Origin: JAHBVL01 sp963712055
GTDB taxonomy: Bacteria > Chloroflexota > Chloroflexia > Thermomicrobiales > UBA6265
Direction: 5' to 3'
Length of the DNA: 64,000 nucleotides
Assembly: GCA_963712055.1 (NCBI GenBank)
Contig: CAVQGN010000004.1
Coordinates: 248,001 to 312,000 of the forward strand
The translations under genes and the position numbers were made by a program. Of this stretch, positions 42,791 through 51,331 are shown one piece after another. Numbering within the stretch: position 1 is the first letter of the stretch; every line of letters starts with the position of its first letter. The notes beneath the pieces are model-generated. The model searched no databases, had not been told where the DNA came from, and worked only from the letters and a program-made list of their open reading frames with translations.

Positions 42791-43677
42791 GCATTGATTG
42801 GTTTACAGAACCCTGGACGCATGCGTTCATGCAGAACGCGCTGCTTGCCGCTCTTCTGGTGGGCATCATCTGCGGCGTCATTGGGACCTTCGTGATTCTC
42901 AAGGGCATGGCCTTTATGGGTGACGCCCTGGCGCACGCGATCTTCCCTGGTGTGGTGATCGCCTACATCACGGATGGTAGCTTGCTGATTGGCGCACTGA
43001 TTGCCGCGATCGTGGTTTCGATGCTAATCGGGTTCGTCGGTCGGAGTGCGAGGATTCGGAACGATACCGCGATCGGTGTCATGTTTGCCGGTGCGTTTGC
43101 GCTAGGGATCGCTCTGATTTCACGCCAGCAAGCGTTTACCCGCGATCTGACCTCGTTTCTAATCGGTTCAATTCTGGGTGTGTCGCACCGCGACCTGATC
43201 CTGACAGCGTCGATTGGGGCGCTCGCGGTCGGGATGATTCTCTACGGGCGCCGCGAGCTCTCGGCAATCGCGTTCGATCCGGTGTTTGCGGAAGCGTCTG
43301 GGATTAGAGTGCGCCTGGTCGATCAGCTCTTCCTGATTGCACTGGCACTGGCCATCGTCGTTTCGCTGCAAACGGTTGGCAATATCCTTGTTCTGGCGAT
43401 GCTGGTCACCCCTGCTGCGACGGCAAGACTGCTGACCGATAAACTCGTGCGGATGGTGCTGGCCGCCGCAGCGATCGGCGCGTTTTCTGGTCTAGCGGGT
43501 TTGTACTTGTCGTACTACCAGTCTGTGTCCAGTGGCGCGTCGATCGTACTGGTGGCAACCGCAATCTTTCTGATCGTCTACCTCTTCGCGCCGAAATCGG
43601 GTGTCGTTACTGGCGGGATTCGCCGCCGATTGCACTATCCCCATCCGGAACGGGACGAGTTCGTCAAACCGATCTGA
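42787..43677 (+). CDS. Zn/Mn ABC transporter permease (ABC-3 family)
   Basis: 296 residues with about eight spans. ABC-3 landmarks: GTFVILKGMAFMGDALAHAIFPGVV near the N-terminus, GVMFAGAFALGIALIS, and TVGNILVLAMLVTPAATARLL near the C-terminal third. It pairs with the upstream ATPase via a four-base overlap. A binding protein must be supplied from elsewhere in the genome or the system works with one outside this window. Confidence 0.92.
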   Translation: MSIDWFTEPWTHAFMQNALLAALLVGIICGVIGTFVILKGMAFMGDALAHAIFPGVVIAYITDGSLLIGALIAAIVVSMLIGFVGRSARIRNDTAIGVMFAGAFALGIALISRQQAFTRDLTSFLIGSILGVSHRDLILTASIGALAVGMILYGRRELSAIAFDPVFAEASGIRVRLVDQLFLIALALAIVVSLQTVGNILVLAMLVTPAATARLLTDKLVRMVLAAAAIGAFSGLAGLYLSYYQSVSSGASIVLVATAIFLIVYLFAPKSGVVTGGIRRRLHYPHPERDEFVKPI

Positions 43678-43709
43678 ATCGATGACCACCAAGTGTGCGC
43701 GACCGAATG

Positions 43710-44213
43710 CTATTCCTTATGCTTCGAAGGCTGCGGTTGCAGCTTGACGTCGGTACCGAGTTTCTCGAAGATCGTCCAAACCAGGCCGCTGATGATGATC
43801 ATCGTGAGAATCATTGCGATTTCCGCGCCGAGACCGTGGAATTCGACCTCGTCGAATGTCCAGTTGATGAACTCGATGATGGCCAACTTGCCAAAGAAGA
43901 TCACAAGAAGTGCTCCCACAATCGCCAGCGTTTCGGCGCCACGTTCGTCGAAATGGTGGTGAACGCTGTGCTCGGCTTTGCCGAGAATCACCAGGAGAAT
44001 CTTGAAGAGTATTGCCGTGAGGATCGAAATCCAGAAAGCCCCGATATGGATGCTCTCGACGAATTCGGCAAAGAGATTCAGTACGATGATATAGACCAGT
44101 ACATCGGTGACCCAGGAGATGAACCAGGCCTGGGCATCGGTGATCGTGGTGATCCGAAACTTCCGATCTGGATCGACTGGTCTGCGTGTGGCAAACGTTG
44201 AAAGTTGTTCCAC
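43710..44213 (-). CDS. Membrane protein, 167 residues, unknown function
   Basis: GTG 44213 follows GGAGGGAG by about eight bases; an upstream ATG would extend into a terminator hairpin and is less likely. About four hydrophobic spans: AQAWFISWVTDVLVYIIVL, GAFWISILTAILFKILLVI, ETLAIVGALLVIFFGKLAI and the last near EIAMILTMIIISGLVWTI. KAEHSVHHHFDERGAE, a His-rich loop, separates spans 2 and 3. No family recognised. Confidence 0.75.
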   Translation of the reverse strand: MEQLSTFATRRPVDPDRKFRITTITDAQAWFISWVTDVLVYIIVLNLFAEFVESIHIGAFWISILTAILFKILLVILGKAEHSVHHHFDERGAETLAIVGALLVIFFGKLAIIEFINWTFDEVEFHGLGAEIAMILTMIIISGLVWTIFEKLGTDVKLQPQPSKHKE

Positions 44214-44237
44214 TCTGTTCTCCCTCCACTTGTCCTG

Positions 44238-44274
44238 ATGAAACCCGGACACCGCATCGGTGTCCGGGTTCATC
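44238..44274 (-). terminator. Hairpin terminator of the sulfatase gene
   Basis: 13-bp core stem AACCCGGACACCG/CGGTGTCCGGGTT (44242-44254, 44258-44270) with CAT loop, extended by four more pairs across a bulged A. Lies between the sulfatase stop and the next minus-strand gene. Confidence 0.8.
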
Positions 44275-44313
44275 AAGAGCAGGTTCCTATCGATCGAATT
44301 GCTGGATTGGATC

Positions 44314-46647
44314 CTAGTCGGTTGCGAAAGCCGCCGCCGCCAGCAGCTCCAGTGCCTCGTATTCCGCTTCTTCGACCGTCACAGCTACAAACATGATTTC
44401 ACCGCCGGTGAATTCGCCGGGAGTCTCATATTCCTGACTCACGTTGTCACCACTGTCGCGGCCGATGCAGAGACCATCACCTGAAAGGGTAAATTTGCCC
44501 GGCTGGGTGCGCATTGGTCCTTCGGCGACAACGTTCTCGTTGACATAGAGTTTCGTTGTTCCGAGGGACTCACCATACTCGCCCCCTTCTTCCCGGATGA
44601 ACTCCATTCCCAGCGTGTACTTGCCGGGACTGAGCTCTTCAGAGATGAACTGCTGCTCCGGTTTGATCCCGAGAAAGTTGTAGACGTAAAAGAGCTTCCG
44701 GTCCTTGATGAAGAGGGCATGACCGCCAAACCGTGAGCCATGCGCAAAGATGACACCTGAGCAGTCCGGATCGACAATTTCCACATCTGTCAGGATCTTG
44801 TATGAGCGACCACGGACGTTGACCGCGACCCCTTCGGGTACCGGAGCAGTGTGTGGGAAGTAGATGTAGCGATCCCGGGGCTCTTCCTCAGTAGGACGCT
44901 CGGTTCCGAGCAACTCGCTTGCCGCACGATCGTCGAGAGGCAAGACGAGATTCTTTTCTGCTTCCTCAAACCATGCTTCGATCAGCGATTTGAGTTTCTC
45001 CGGATTCTCAGCTGCAACGTTGTGCGCTTCCGCACGATCTTCGTCAACGTGGTAGAGCTCCCATTGGTCTTCATCGAAATGCCCCTGACCAGTCAGTGGC
45101 GCGTGCAGGGAAACCGCTTTCCAACCATCCTCCCAGATTCCACGCGTTCCGAGCATGGCGAAATACTGCCGCTTTTTCATGGTCGGAGCGTCAGGAGCTG
45201 CTTCGAACGTGTAGCGCATAGAGATCCCGGAGATTGGGTGCTGAGGAACTCCACGATACGTTTCCGGCATTTCGAGACCGCAAATGTCGAGGAGAGTGGG
45301 CACAATGTCGTTTGCGTGGTGGTACTGGTTTCTCACCTCTCCATGGGCCTTGATCCCGGCTGGCCAGCTGATCACCAGAGGATCGCAGGTTCCACCAGCG
45401 TATCCTGCATATCGCTTGAACATCTGGTAGGGAGCTGAGAAACCGACGGCCCATCCAGTCGGGAAGTGCTCATACGTATCTGGACCACCGAGAACATCGA
45501 TGTACTTCATATTCTCTTCGAGTTCATCCGGATAGCCATTGAAGAACTTGTTCTCGTTGACCGAGCCATTCGGGCTGCCTTCGCCAGAGGCACCGTTGTC
45601 AGCCGCGTAGAGGATTACCGTGTTCTCTATCTGGCCGGACTGCTCCAAATAGTCGATGATCCGGCCCACCTGGGCATCGGTATACTCCGAGAATCCGGCA
45701 TAAACCTCAGCCAAGCGAGAAAAGAGCTTCTTTTCATCTGCGTTCAGTGATTCCCACGGCCGGACAGCGTCGTCAGGATTGGCGATTCCTTCCGGAAGAG
45801 GGTTGATCGTCGTCAGAACAGTACCTTCAGGAAGGATCCCCTTTTCGATCATCCGGGGCAGAACCCATTCCCGGTAGGCCTCATATCCGTCGTCGAACTT
45901 CCCGCGATACTTCTCAATGTACTCGGCTGGCGCATGATGCGGTGCGTGATTCGCGCCAGGGCAGAAAAACATGTACCACGGACGAGAGGGATTGGTGGCC
46001 TTCTGATCGCGAATCATCGAAATAGCCTTGTCGGCGAGGTCCTTGGAGAGATGGTAACCATCCTCCGGGCCGTACTCTTGTTCGATGAATCGATTGTCCT
46101 CAACCAGATCTGGATACCACTGGTTTGTTTCACCACCGAGAAACCCGTAAAACCGGTCGAAACCCTTTCCTAGTGGCCATTGCTTTCGGCTCGCTCCTGA
46201 GGCAACTTCCTGCTCCGGAACATTGTGATCTTTCCCTAGCCAGAAGGTGCTCCAGCCGGCATCCTGAAGCAAGTGACCGATCGTCGCGCATTCGGCAGGT
46301 ATTCGGCCGTGAGCACCTGGGAAACCATTGGCGGTCTCAGTAATCGATGAATTCGCGTTCAAGTGGTGGTTGCGACCGGTCAGCAGCATCGAACGGGTCG
46401 GTGAGCAGAGCGCGGCGGTGTGCCACTGGGAGTAGATCAGCCCGCGGTCAGCCAACTTCTGCATTGTCGGCATCTCGATCCGGCCGCCGTACGGCGACCA
46501 TGCCGCTTGTCCCGTGTCGTCATAAAGGACGAAAAGGATGTTCGGTGATCCCTCCGGTGCTTTCGCTGGAAGAAACGGCTCCCAGTCAGGCACAGAATCG
46601 CGGACGTCGAGATTGATGACACCTTTGAATTCTTTGGATTCGGTCAA
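44314..46647 (-). CDS. Type I sulfatase (arylsulfatase family)
   Basis: 777 residues. Hydrolyses sulfate esters. The catalytic signature CSPTRSMLLTGR places Cys81 for conversion to formylglycine (C-x-P-x-R). Metal ligands come from LFVLYDDTG near residues 43-44 and the later ILYAADNGASGEG. WLGKDHNVPEQE and GKGFDRFYGFLGGETNQWYPDL match large arylsulfatases. The C-terminal 200 residues form an additional beta-rich domain. No signal peptide, so likely cytoplasmic. TTG start at 46647 with GAGGAG about ten bases upstream. No formylglycine-generating enzyme is in the window. Substrate unknown. Confidence 0.9.
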   Translation of the reverse strand: MTESKEFKGVINLDVRDSVPDWEPFLPAKAPEGSPNILFVLYDDTGQAAWSPYGGRIEMPTMQKLADRGLIYSQWHTAALCSPTRSMLLTGRNHHLNANSSITETANGFPGAHGRIPAECATIGHLLQDAGWSTFWLGKDHNVPEQEVASGASRKQWPLGKGFDRFYGFLGGETNQWYPDLVEDNRFIEQEYGPEDGYHLSKDLADKAISMIRDQKATNPSRPWYMFFCPGANHAPHHAPAEYIEKYRGKFDDGYEAYREWVLPRMIEKGILPEGTVLTTINPLPEGIANPDDAVRPWESLNADEKKLFSRLAEVYAGFSEYTDAQVGRIIDYLEQSGQIENTVILYAADNGASGEGSPNGSVNENKFFNGYPDELEENMKYIDVLGGPDTYEHFPTGWAVGFSAPYQMFKRYAGYAGGTCDPLVISWPAGIKAHGEVRNQYHHANDIVPTLLDICGLEMPETYRGVPQHPISGISMRYTFEAAPDAPTMKKRQYFAMLGTRGIWEDGWKAVSLHAPLTGQGHFDEDQWELYHVDEDRAEAHNVAAENPEKLKSLIEAWFEEAEKNLVLPLDDRAASELLGTERPTEEEPRDRYIYFPHTAPVPEGVAVNVRGRSYKILTDVEIVDPDCSGVIFAHGSRFGGHALFIKDRKLFYVYNFLGIKPEQQFISEELSPGKYTLGMEFIREEGGEYGESLGTTKLYVNENVVAEGPMRTQPGKFTLSGDGLCIGRDSGDNVSQEYETPGEFTGGEIMFVAVTVEEAEYEALELLAAAAFATD

Positions 46648-46848
46648 GGCTTCTGCTCCTCATTGGTTGAAAGTCGACTGACGCGAGTATATCTGCTCAG
46701 GGCAATAGCCACTATCTTTCCGCGACCGCGTTGCCGACACTCGTGGCCCGCGTCAGCTGCGAGTAGACTCCTTTCCGGGTAGCTTGCTTCTAAACGTGAT
46801 TAGACTACTATCCGTCCCGTTGAATCGGAATTTGAAAGGAACGTCATC

Positions 46849-47301
46849 ATGCCAATTCCTGCGATCATCGCCGCAGTCCTCAGTGGAACAGCAAGTGCGT
46901 TCGCCGCTGCCTGGCTGGCGAAGCTGCTGCTTCCTGGTGAGCAGCGGGTTGGAAACGCGATGCTCATCCTCATCGGTTCACTCGCCGGTGTAATCACCGG
47001 GGTGGTGGTCAACCTTCTCAATCTCGGTCCCGAAGATGGAATCAATTGGTGGTCCGTCGGGATTGCAGTGGCTGTTTCGATGATCGCCATTTTCTTCATC
47101 AGCCGATGGAAGAGCTCGAAAATCGAGGCACTGAAGGCACCAATGAAAACCGCATCCACCCCGGGCAAAGCGGCGAAACACCGGACCGAAACCCGGTCTC
47201 CCGGCTCCAACGCGGGGGAGCGAGCCGACCAGGGTTCAGGACACCGATCTGACTTCCGACGATTCGCCCAAATTGCGATGACGATTGTGGTCTCGATCTA
47301 G
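46849..47301 (+). CDS. Membrane protein, 150 residues, unknown function
   Basis: ATG 46849 is preceded by AAAGGA. Three hydrophobic segments lie within residues 1-85 (including IPAIIAAVLSGTASAFAAA and NAMLILIGSLAGVITGVVV, then SVGIAVAVSMIAIFFIS). A hydrophilic basic tail after about 87 (KSSKIEALKAPMKTASTPGK) follows. It resembles small GlsB/YeaQ-type membrane proteins in its glycine-rich spans, but this is only suggestive. Confidence 0.6.
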   Translation: MPIPAIIAAVLSGTASAFAAAWLAKLLLPGEQRVGNAMLILIGSLAGVITGVVVNLLNLGPEDGINWWSVGIAVAVSMIAIFFISRWKSSKIEALKAPMKTASTPGKAAKHRTETRSPGSNAGERADQGSGHRSDFRRFAQIAMTIVVSI

Positions 47302-47316
47302 CCCAAACACGAAAAT

Positions 47317-47344
47317 GACCCTCTCCAGCTCAAGGGAGAGGGTC
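47317..47344. terminator. Bidirectional terminator between convergent genes
   Basis: Perfect 10-bp stem GACCCTCTCC/GGAGAGGGTC with an 8-base loop, 15 bases after the membrane protein gene and 16 before the end of the L,D-transpeptidase gene. Confidence 0.7.
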
Positions 47345-47360
47345 GTCGTCGTACCCATGG

Positions 47361-48128
47361 TTACCAGTGAATCTCGACGCGCGTGCCGATCGTAGCGAAG
47401 TCGTACACGATCGAAGCTGCCCATGGCTCGAGCGCGACACACCCTCCCGTTTTCCCAGCTCCGTTTGGAAGGACATTGCCGTTGGCGTCGAGCGAGTAAG
47501 AGTGGAAGCCGTTGCTTCGCTCTGAGTCGTAGGCGACCCAGTACTTGATATAGACATCCGCCCAGTCAGTCCAGGTCAGATTTGCGTTCTTGGCGTACAC
47601 GTAATAGGTTCCGATTGCTGTTGAGTAGAAGCCATAGCTCGACGTGTCGTATCCCATTGCACCCCAGTAGGAACCGACCACCGTGTTGCCTTCGTAGAGG
47701 GTGACCGTCTGGCTGCTGCGGTCGACATCGATCCAGCGGTCCACGGCAGCGCCCGAACCGCCGTACGAGTCCCCGGACCAGCCGTAGCCGCCATTGACCC
47801 AGAGATACGTGCCAAAGGCCCATCCGATTGAACCGGCATATTGAACCTGGTACCAGCCATCGTCAGTTGGACCATCGAGCACTGCGACGTAATCGCCTTC
47901 CCACATCTTGTCGATGACTTCTGCCCACGTTCCGGGACCGGTGCGCAGATTGAGGCGGTCGACCTGCACCCAGCCATCGGACGCGGCGGCAGCTGGCGCC
48001 GCGCTAAGGGCAAACGAGAAAACGATCGTGGCCAGGATCGCGACACTTGCTGTGACCGAGATCAATCGACTCCGATGTGACAGCGATTGGTTTCTGACCG
48101 GTGTGTGTTTCAAACGAAATTCCAGCAT
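47361..48128 (-). CDS. Exported SH3 - L,D-transpeptidase (YkuD) protein
   Basis: 255 residues. ATG 48128 follows GAGGGGG. A signal peptide ends near SAAPAAAAS. The SH3 module shows LNLRTGPGTWAEVIDKM. The YkuD domain begins at DRWIDVDRSSQTVTLYEG and ends with the catalytic block NGAGKTGGCVALEPW, Cys being the nucleophile; the canonical SHGC is TGGC here, a variant found in some members. Such enzymes form 3-3 peptidoglycan cross-links or attach proteins, implying a peptidoglycan wall in this organism. Confidence 0.87.
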   Translation of the reverse strand: MLEFRLKHTPVRNQSLSHRSRLISVTASVAILATIVFSFALSAAPAAAASDGWVQVDRLNLRTGPGTWAEVIDKMWEGDYVAVLDGPTDDGWYQVQYAGSIGWAFGTYLWVNGGYGWSGDSYGGSGAAVDRWIDVDRSSQTVTLYEGNTVVGSYWGAMGYDTSSYGFYSTAIGTYYVYAKNANLTWTDWADVYIKYWVAYDSERSNGFHSYSLDANGNVLPNGAGKTGGCVALEPWAASIVYDFATIGTRVEIHW

Positions 48129-48344
48129 GGAGACCCCCTCTACTCGGGTGCAATAGACCAGTGGTGCGAGCGCGGGTCTCTCGCGGAAACGTCCCCTCAG
48201 ACGTTCGCTTACGACCATACGTACATCTAGGGTGTCCGTACAGAACCCGACGGTCCCGTGAGGAATCACCCATTTGGGTCATGTGTCCCGGTGTCAATAG
48301 AGCGGACGCAATGTCACGATCGTGAGAAGACCGGCGATGGGGCT

Positions 48345-49472
48345 TCAGTCGACGAGGATTGAGGCTGCGTCTGGCTGGAAAAGGATCGAGACGGGATCGC
48401 CGATCTGATGAGGAGCCTGGTTGAACGAGCGATTCTGGTGATGCACGGTGACGAGGGTGTCCCCCGGGAGCGCGATCAAGAACTGGGTGTGTGTGCCGAG
48501 ATAGATGATGTCGCGCACGGATCCGCTGAGACGATTCCAGCCGATCACGTGCTCTGGGTCGAAATCCTCGGGAAACGCCATCTTTTCCGGTCGGACCGAC
48601 ACGGCAACCGCATCGCCACGTGCAGGAGGGCTTGCTGGCGGCTCTACCCGCACCGTCGCTCCGCCGTTTGCCGCGACGATCACAAACTCACCCTCTGTCC
48701 CCGCCACGACTCCATCGATGAGATTGGTCTGACCGATAAAATCGGCCACGAACCGGTTGTTTGGACGATCGTATATCTCGTCCGGAGGGCCGAGTTGAAG
48801 AATCCTGCCCGCGTTCATGACGGCGATCCGGTCGGACATCGTCAGTGCTTCTTCCTGATCGTGAGTGACATAGATGAAGGTGATCCCGACCTCGCGATTG
48901 AGCTCCTTAAGTTCGATCTGCATCGCTTTGCGCAACTTCAGATCGAGCGCGCCAAGCGGTTCGTCAAGGAGCAACACCTGCGGCCGATTGATCAGCGCGC
49001 GGGCAAGCGCAACCCGCTGTTGCTGACCGCCAGAGAGCGCGGTTGGTTTACGGTTTTCGATGTGGGGCAAACGAACAAGCTCGAGCGCTTCGCCGACCCG
49101 GGTTTCCCGCTCTTTTTTCGAAACTCCGGCCATTTCCAACCCGTATCCGATGTTCTGGGCGACGGTCATATGTGGAAACAGCGCGTAGTTCTGGAACACC
49201 GTGTTGACTGGTCGTTTGTAGGGGGGACGACCACTCATGTCCTCGCCATGGATGAGGAGTCGACCGGTGTTGGGGTATTCGAACCCTCCGATCATGCGAA
49301 GGGTTGTTGTCTTGCCGCAACCGGATGGACCGAGCATCGTCAGGAACTCTCCGGGCAACACGCTAAGGGAGAGATCATCGACCGCAAGAACGCTGCCATA
49401 CCGTTTGCTGACCCGTTCAAGCTTAACGCTCGACGCTTCACCGTCCTGGGCTGGTACTGATTTCGTCGTCAT
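48345..49472 (-). CDS. potA: Spermidine/putrescine-type ABC transporter ATPase
   Basis: 375 residues. Walker A GPSGCGKTT, FQNYALFPHMTV Q-loop, signature LSGGQQQR, Walker B VLLLDEPLGALD, then a TOBE regulatory domain near NRFVADFIGQTNLIDG and VSVRPEKMAFPE. The subgroup (PotA/FbpC-like) energises import of polyamines. It is the last gene of the operon, 18 bases after potC. The + strand is also open here over 1 kb but carries no coding signature. Confidence 0.92.
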   Translation of the reverse strand: MTTKSVPAQDGEASSVKLERVSKRYGSVLAVDDLSLSVLPGEFLTMLGPSGCGKTTTLRMIGGFEYPNTGRLLIHGEDMSGRPPYKRPVNTVFQNYALFPHMTVAQNIGYGLEMAGVSKKERETRVGEALELVRLPHIENRKPTALSGGQQQRVALARALINRPQVLLLDEPLGALDLKLRKAMQIELKELNREVGITFIYVTHDQEEALTMSDRIAVMNAGRILQLGPPDEIYDRPNNRFVADFIGQTNLIDGVVAGTEGEFVIVAANGGATVRVEPPASPPARGDAVAVSVRPEKMAFPEDFDPEHVIGWNRLSGSVRDIIYLGTHTQFLIALPGDTLVTVHHQNRSFNQAPHQIGDPVSILFQPDAASILVD

Positions 49473-49490
49473 GACCTTGAATCTCCAGCC

Positions 49491-50357
49491 TCATCCATCT
49501 GACGAATTCCTCAGCGCCCGCGCAGAGCGGCTCATTAGCAGCGTTGACGATAGCACCCCGACCAGCGAAACAACCGTAATGATGGTGGCGGCGGCATTGA
49601 TCTCGGGCGACAAACCGAGGCGGAGGCGACCCCAGATCAAGAGGGGCAGGGTGTTCTCGCGTCCCTTGAGGAAGAGAGAGACAACGATTTCATCGAACGA
49701 CAAGGTGAACGCCAGGATTGCGCCGGAAAGCATCGCGGGGAAGATCAGTGGCAAGGTGATCTTTCGGAAGGTAGTGAACGGGCTTGCTCCGAGATCAGCT
49801 GAGGCTTCGTCGAGATAGCGGGGCATTTGGATCAGTCGAGCCGCGACCGCACTGAGCACGAGCGTAATCGAGAAAGTGATATGGCCAATGATCAGGGGCC
49901 AAGGGAAACTCACGCCGCCGATTTCGCTCGACCATGCGGCGATCGAGCGATCACTGAGCGAGAAATAGGCGAGTAGGGCGATGCCGGTCACCACACCAGG
50001 AATGGTGATCGGCAGGACGATGAGAAAGCGGATACCTGGTTTGAAAGGCAATCGGAATCGATCGAGCGCAAAGGCACCCAGCGTTCCAAGTACAAGCGCC
50101 GAAAAAGCGGCAATCAGGCCTACACGAACGGAAAGCGTGATCGCATCGCGGATTTCCTGGTCATCGCGCAACTCCCTGTACCAATCGAGGGTGTAGTTCT
50201 CGATCGGAAAGGTGTTGATCTTGGTTTCGTTGAACGAATAGAGAATGACGATCACAATCGGCAGATAGAGAAACGCATAGGTCAGCAGCGCTGCGCTACC
50301 CAGCGCCCATTTGCTCCAATCGCGCGGCTGTGGCTGTTCCTGTGGTGGCGCGCTCAT
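49491..50357 (-). CDS. potC: Polyamine ABC transporter permease
   Basis: 288 residues with six spans (LTYAFLYLPIVIVILYSFN at the N-terminus). The conserved permease-ATPase coupling EAA loop is EASADLGASPFTTFRKITLPL. LSFDEIVVSLFLKGRENTLP is typical of PotC. It overlaps potB by four bases, so the two are translationally coupled. The spans carry polyamines across the membrane together with PotB. Confidence 0.92.
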   Translation of the reverse strand: MSAPPQEQPQPRDWSKWALGSAALLTYAFLYLPIVIVILYSFNETKINTFPIENYTLDWYRELRDDQEIRDAITLSVRVGLIAAFSALVLGTLGAFALDRFRLPFKPGIRFLIVLPITIPGVVTGIALLAYFSLSDRSIAAWSSEIGGVSFPWPLIIGHITFSITLVLSAVAARLIQMPRYLDEASADLGASPFTTFRKITLPLIFPAMLSGAILAFTLSFDEIVVSLFLKGRENTLPLLIWGRLRLGLSPEINAAATIITVVSLVGVLSSTLLMSRSARALRNSSDG

Positions 50358-51256
50358 CGTGGCCGTCCACCAAGGGCGCCAAAGCGATTGGCGATCAGCA
50401 AGAAACCGAAGATGATGAAGAGAAGCGGAAAGACCAGCGCGGCGCCGAGCGGCCAGTTGTTGGCGGTGCCGAAATTGTCCGCGATGATCTTGCCGATCAG
50501 TTGGTCTCCTGGTCCGCCGATTAGCGTTGGTGTGATGTAGTCGCCCATGGTCAAACTAAAGACACTCAGACTGCCGGCGAAGATACCTGGAATCGCCATC
50601 GGCAAGATGACCCTGCGGAACGTCTGGAAGGCATTCGAGCCGAGGTCAGATGATGCTTCGAGCAGAGAATTGGGAATCTGATCGAGGACGGCGTAAAGCG
50701 GCAGGATCATGAAAGGGAGCCAGACCTGCGAAAAGGTCAGCAGCATGGCCTCCTTCGAGAAGAGGAGAAACGACAACGGTTCGTCGATAGCGCCAGTCCA
50801 TTCCAGAAACGTGTTCATCACCCCATTGGTGCCGAGGATTGTCCTCCACGCAAAGGCGCGAACAAGGTAGGAACTCCAGAGAGGAAAGATGACCAGCATC
50901 AGCATCAGTTCTCGATGCCGGGTCACCTTCTTGGCGAGAAACCAGGAGATTGGGAACGCGATGATGATATCGACCAAGGTCACGAGCAGCGCCATCACGA
51001 CGGTGCGAATGATGACCGTAGAGTACAAGTCGTTGGTGGCGATCGTGCGGAAATTGTCGAGCGTGAAGCTATGGTCGATAGTCAGATAGTCGACAGACCA
51101 GAACGCGTGCGCCAGTAACACGACCAACGGAACGAGATAAAAAACGAACATCCAGCCGACCGGTGGCAGGAGCACGGCGAAACCGCGCCACCGACTGCCA
51201 GGTTCAGCGTTTTCGATGTCTTCGGCTGGAAGCGCGCGATCAATGGTAGTGGCCAT
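50354..51256 (-). CDS. potB: Polyamine ABC transporter permease
   Basis: 300 residues, six spans (GFAVLLPPVGWMFVFYLVP, then MVFMALLVTLVDII-like helices). EAA loop: LEASSDLGSNAFQTFRRVILPM. SLTMGDYITPTLIGGPGDQLI is characteristic of PotB. The soluble N-terminus of about 25 residues is acidic. It lies 75 bases downstream of potD. Confidence 0.92.
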   Translation of the reverse strand: MATTIDRALPAEDIENAEPGSRWRGFAVLLPPVGWMFVFYLVPLVVLLAHAFWSVDYLTIDHSFTLDNFRTIATNDLYSTVIIRTVVMALLVTLVDIIIAFPISWFLAKKVTRHRELMLMLVIFPLWSSYLVRAFAWRTILGTNGVMNTFLEWTGAIDEPLSFLLFSKEAMLLTFSQVWLPFMILPLYAVLDQIPNSLLEASSDLGSNAFQTFRRVILPMAIPGIFAGSLSVFSLTMGDYITPTLIGGPGDQLIGKIIADNFGTANNWPLGAALVFPLLFIIFGFLLIANRFGALGGRPR

Positions 51257-51331
51257 GAGCTGTCAGGCGCTCGTCAGCGCGGATGATTTGGCGCCGAGGG
51301 AGGTAACTGCTCCCTCGGCGCGGAGAACCGA

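Noticed and set aside
48408..49460. A 350-codon + strand frame across potA
   Set aside because: potA on the minus strand has all ABC motifs; the reverse frame is its shadow.
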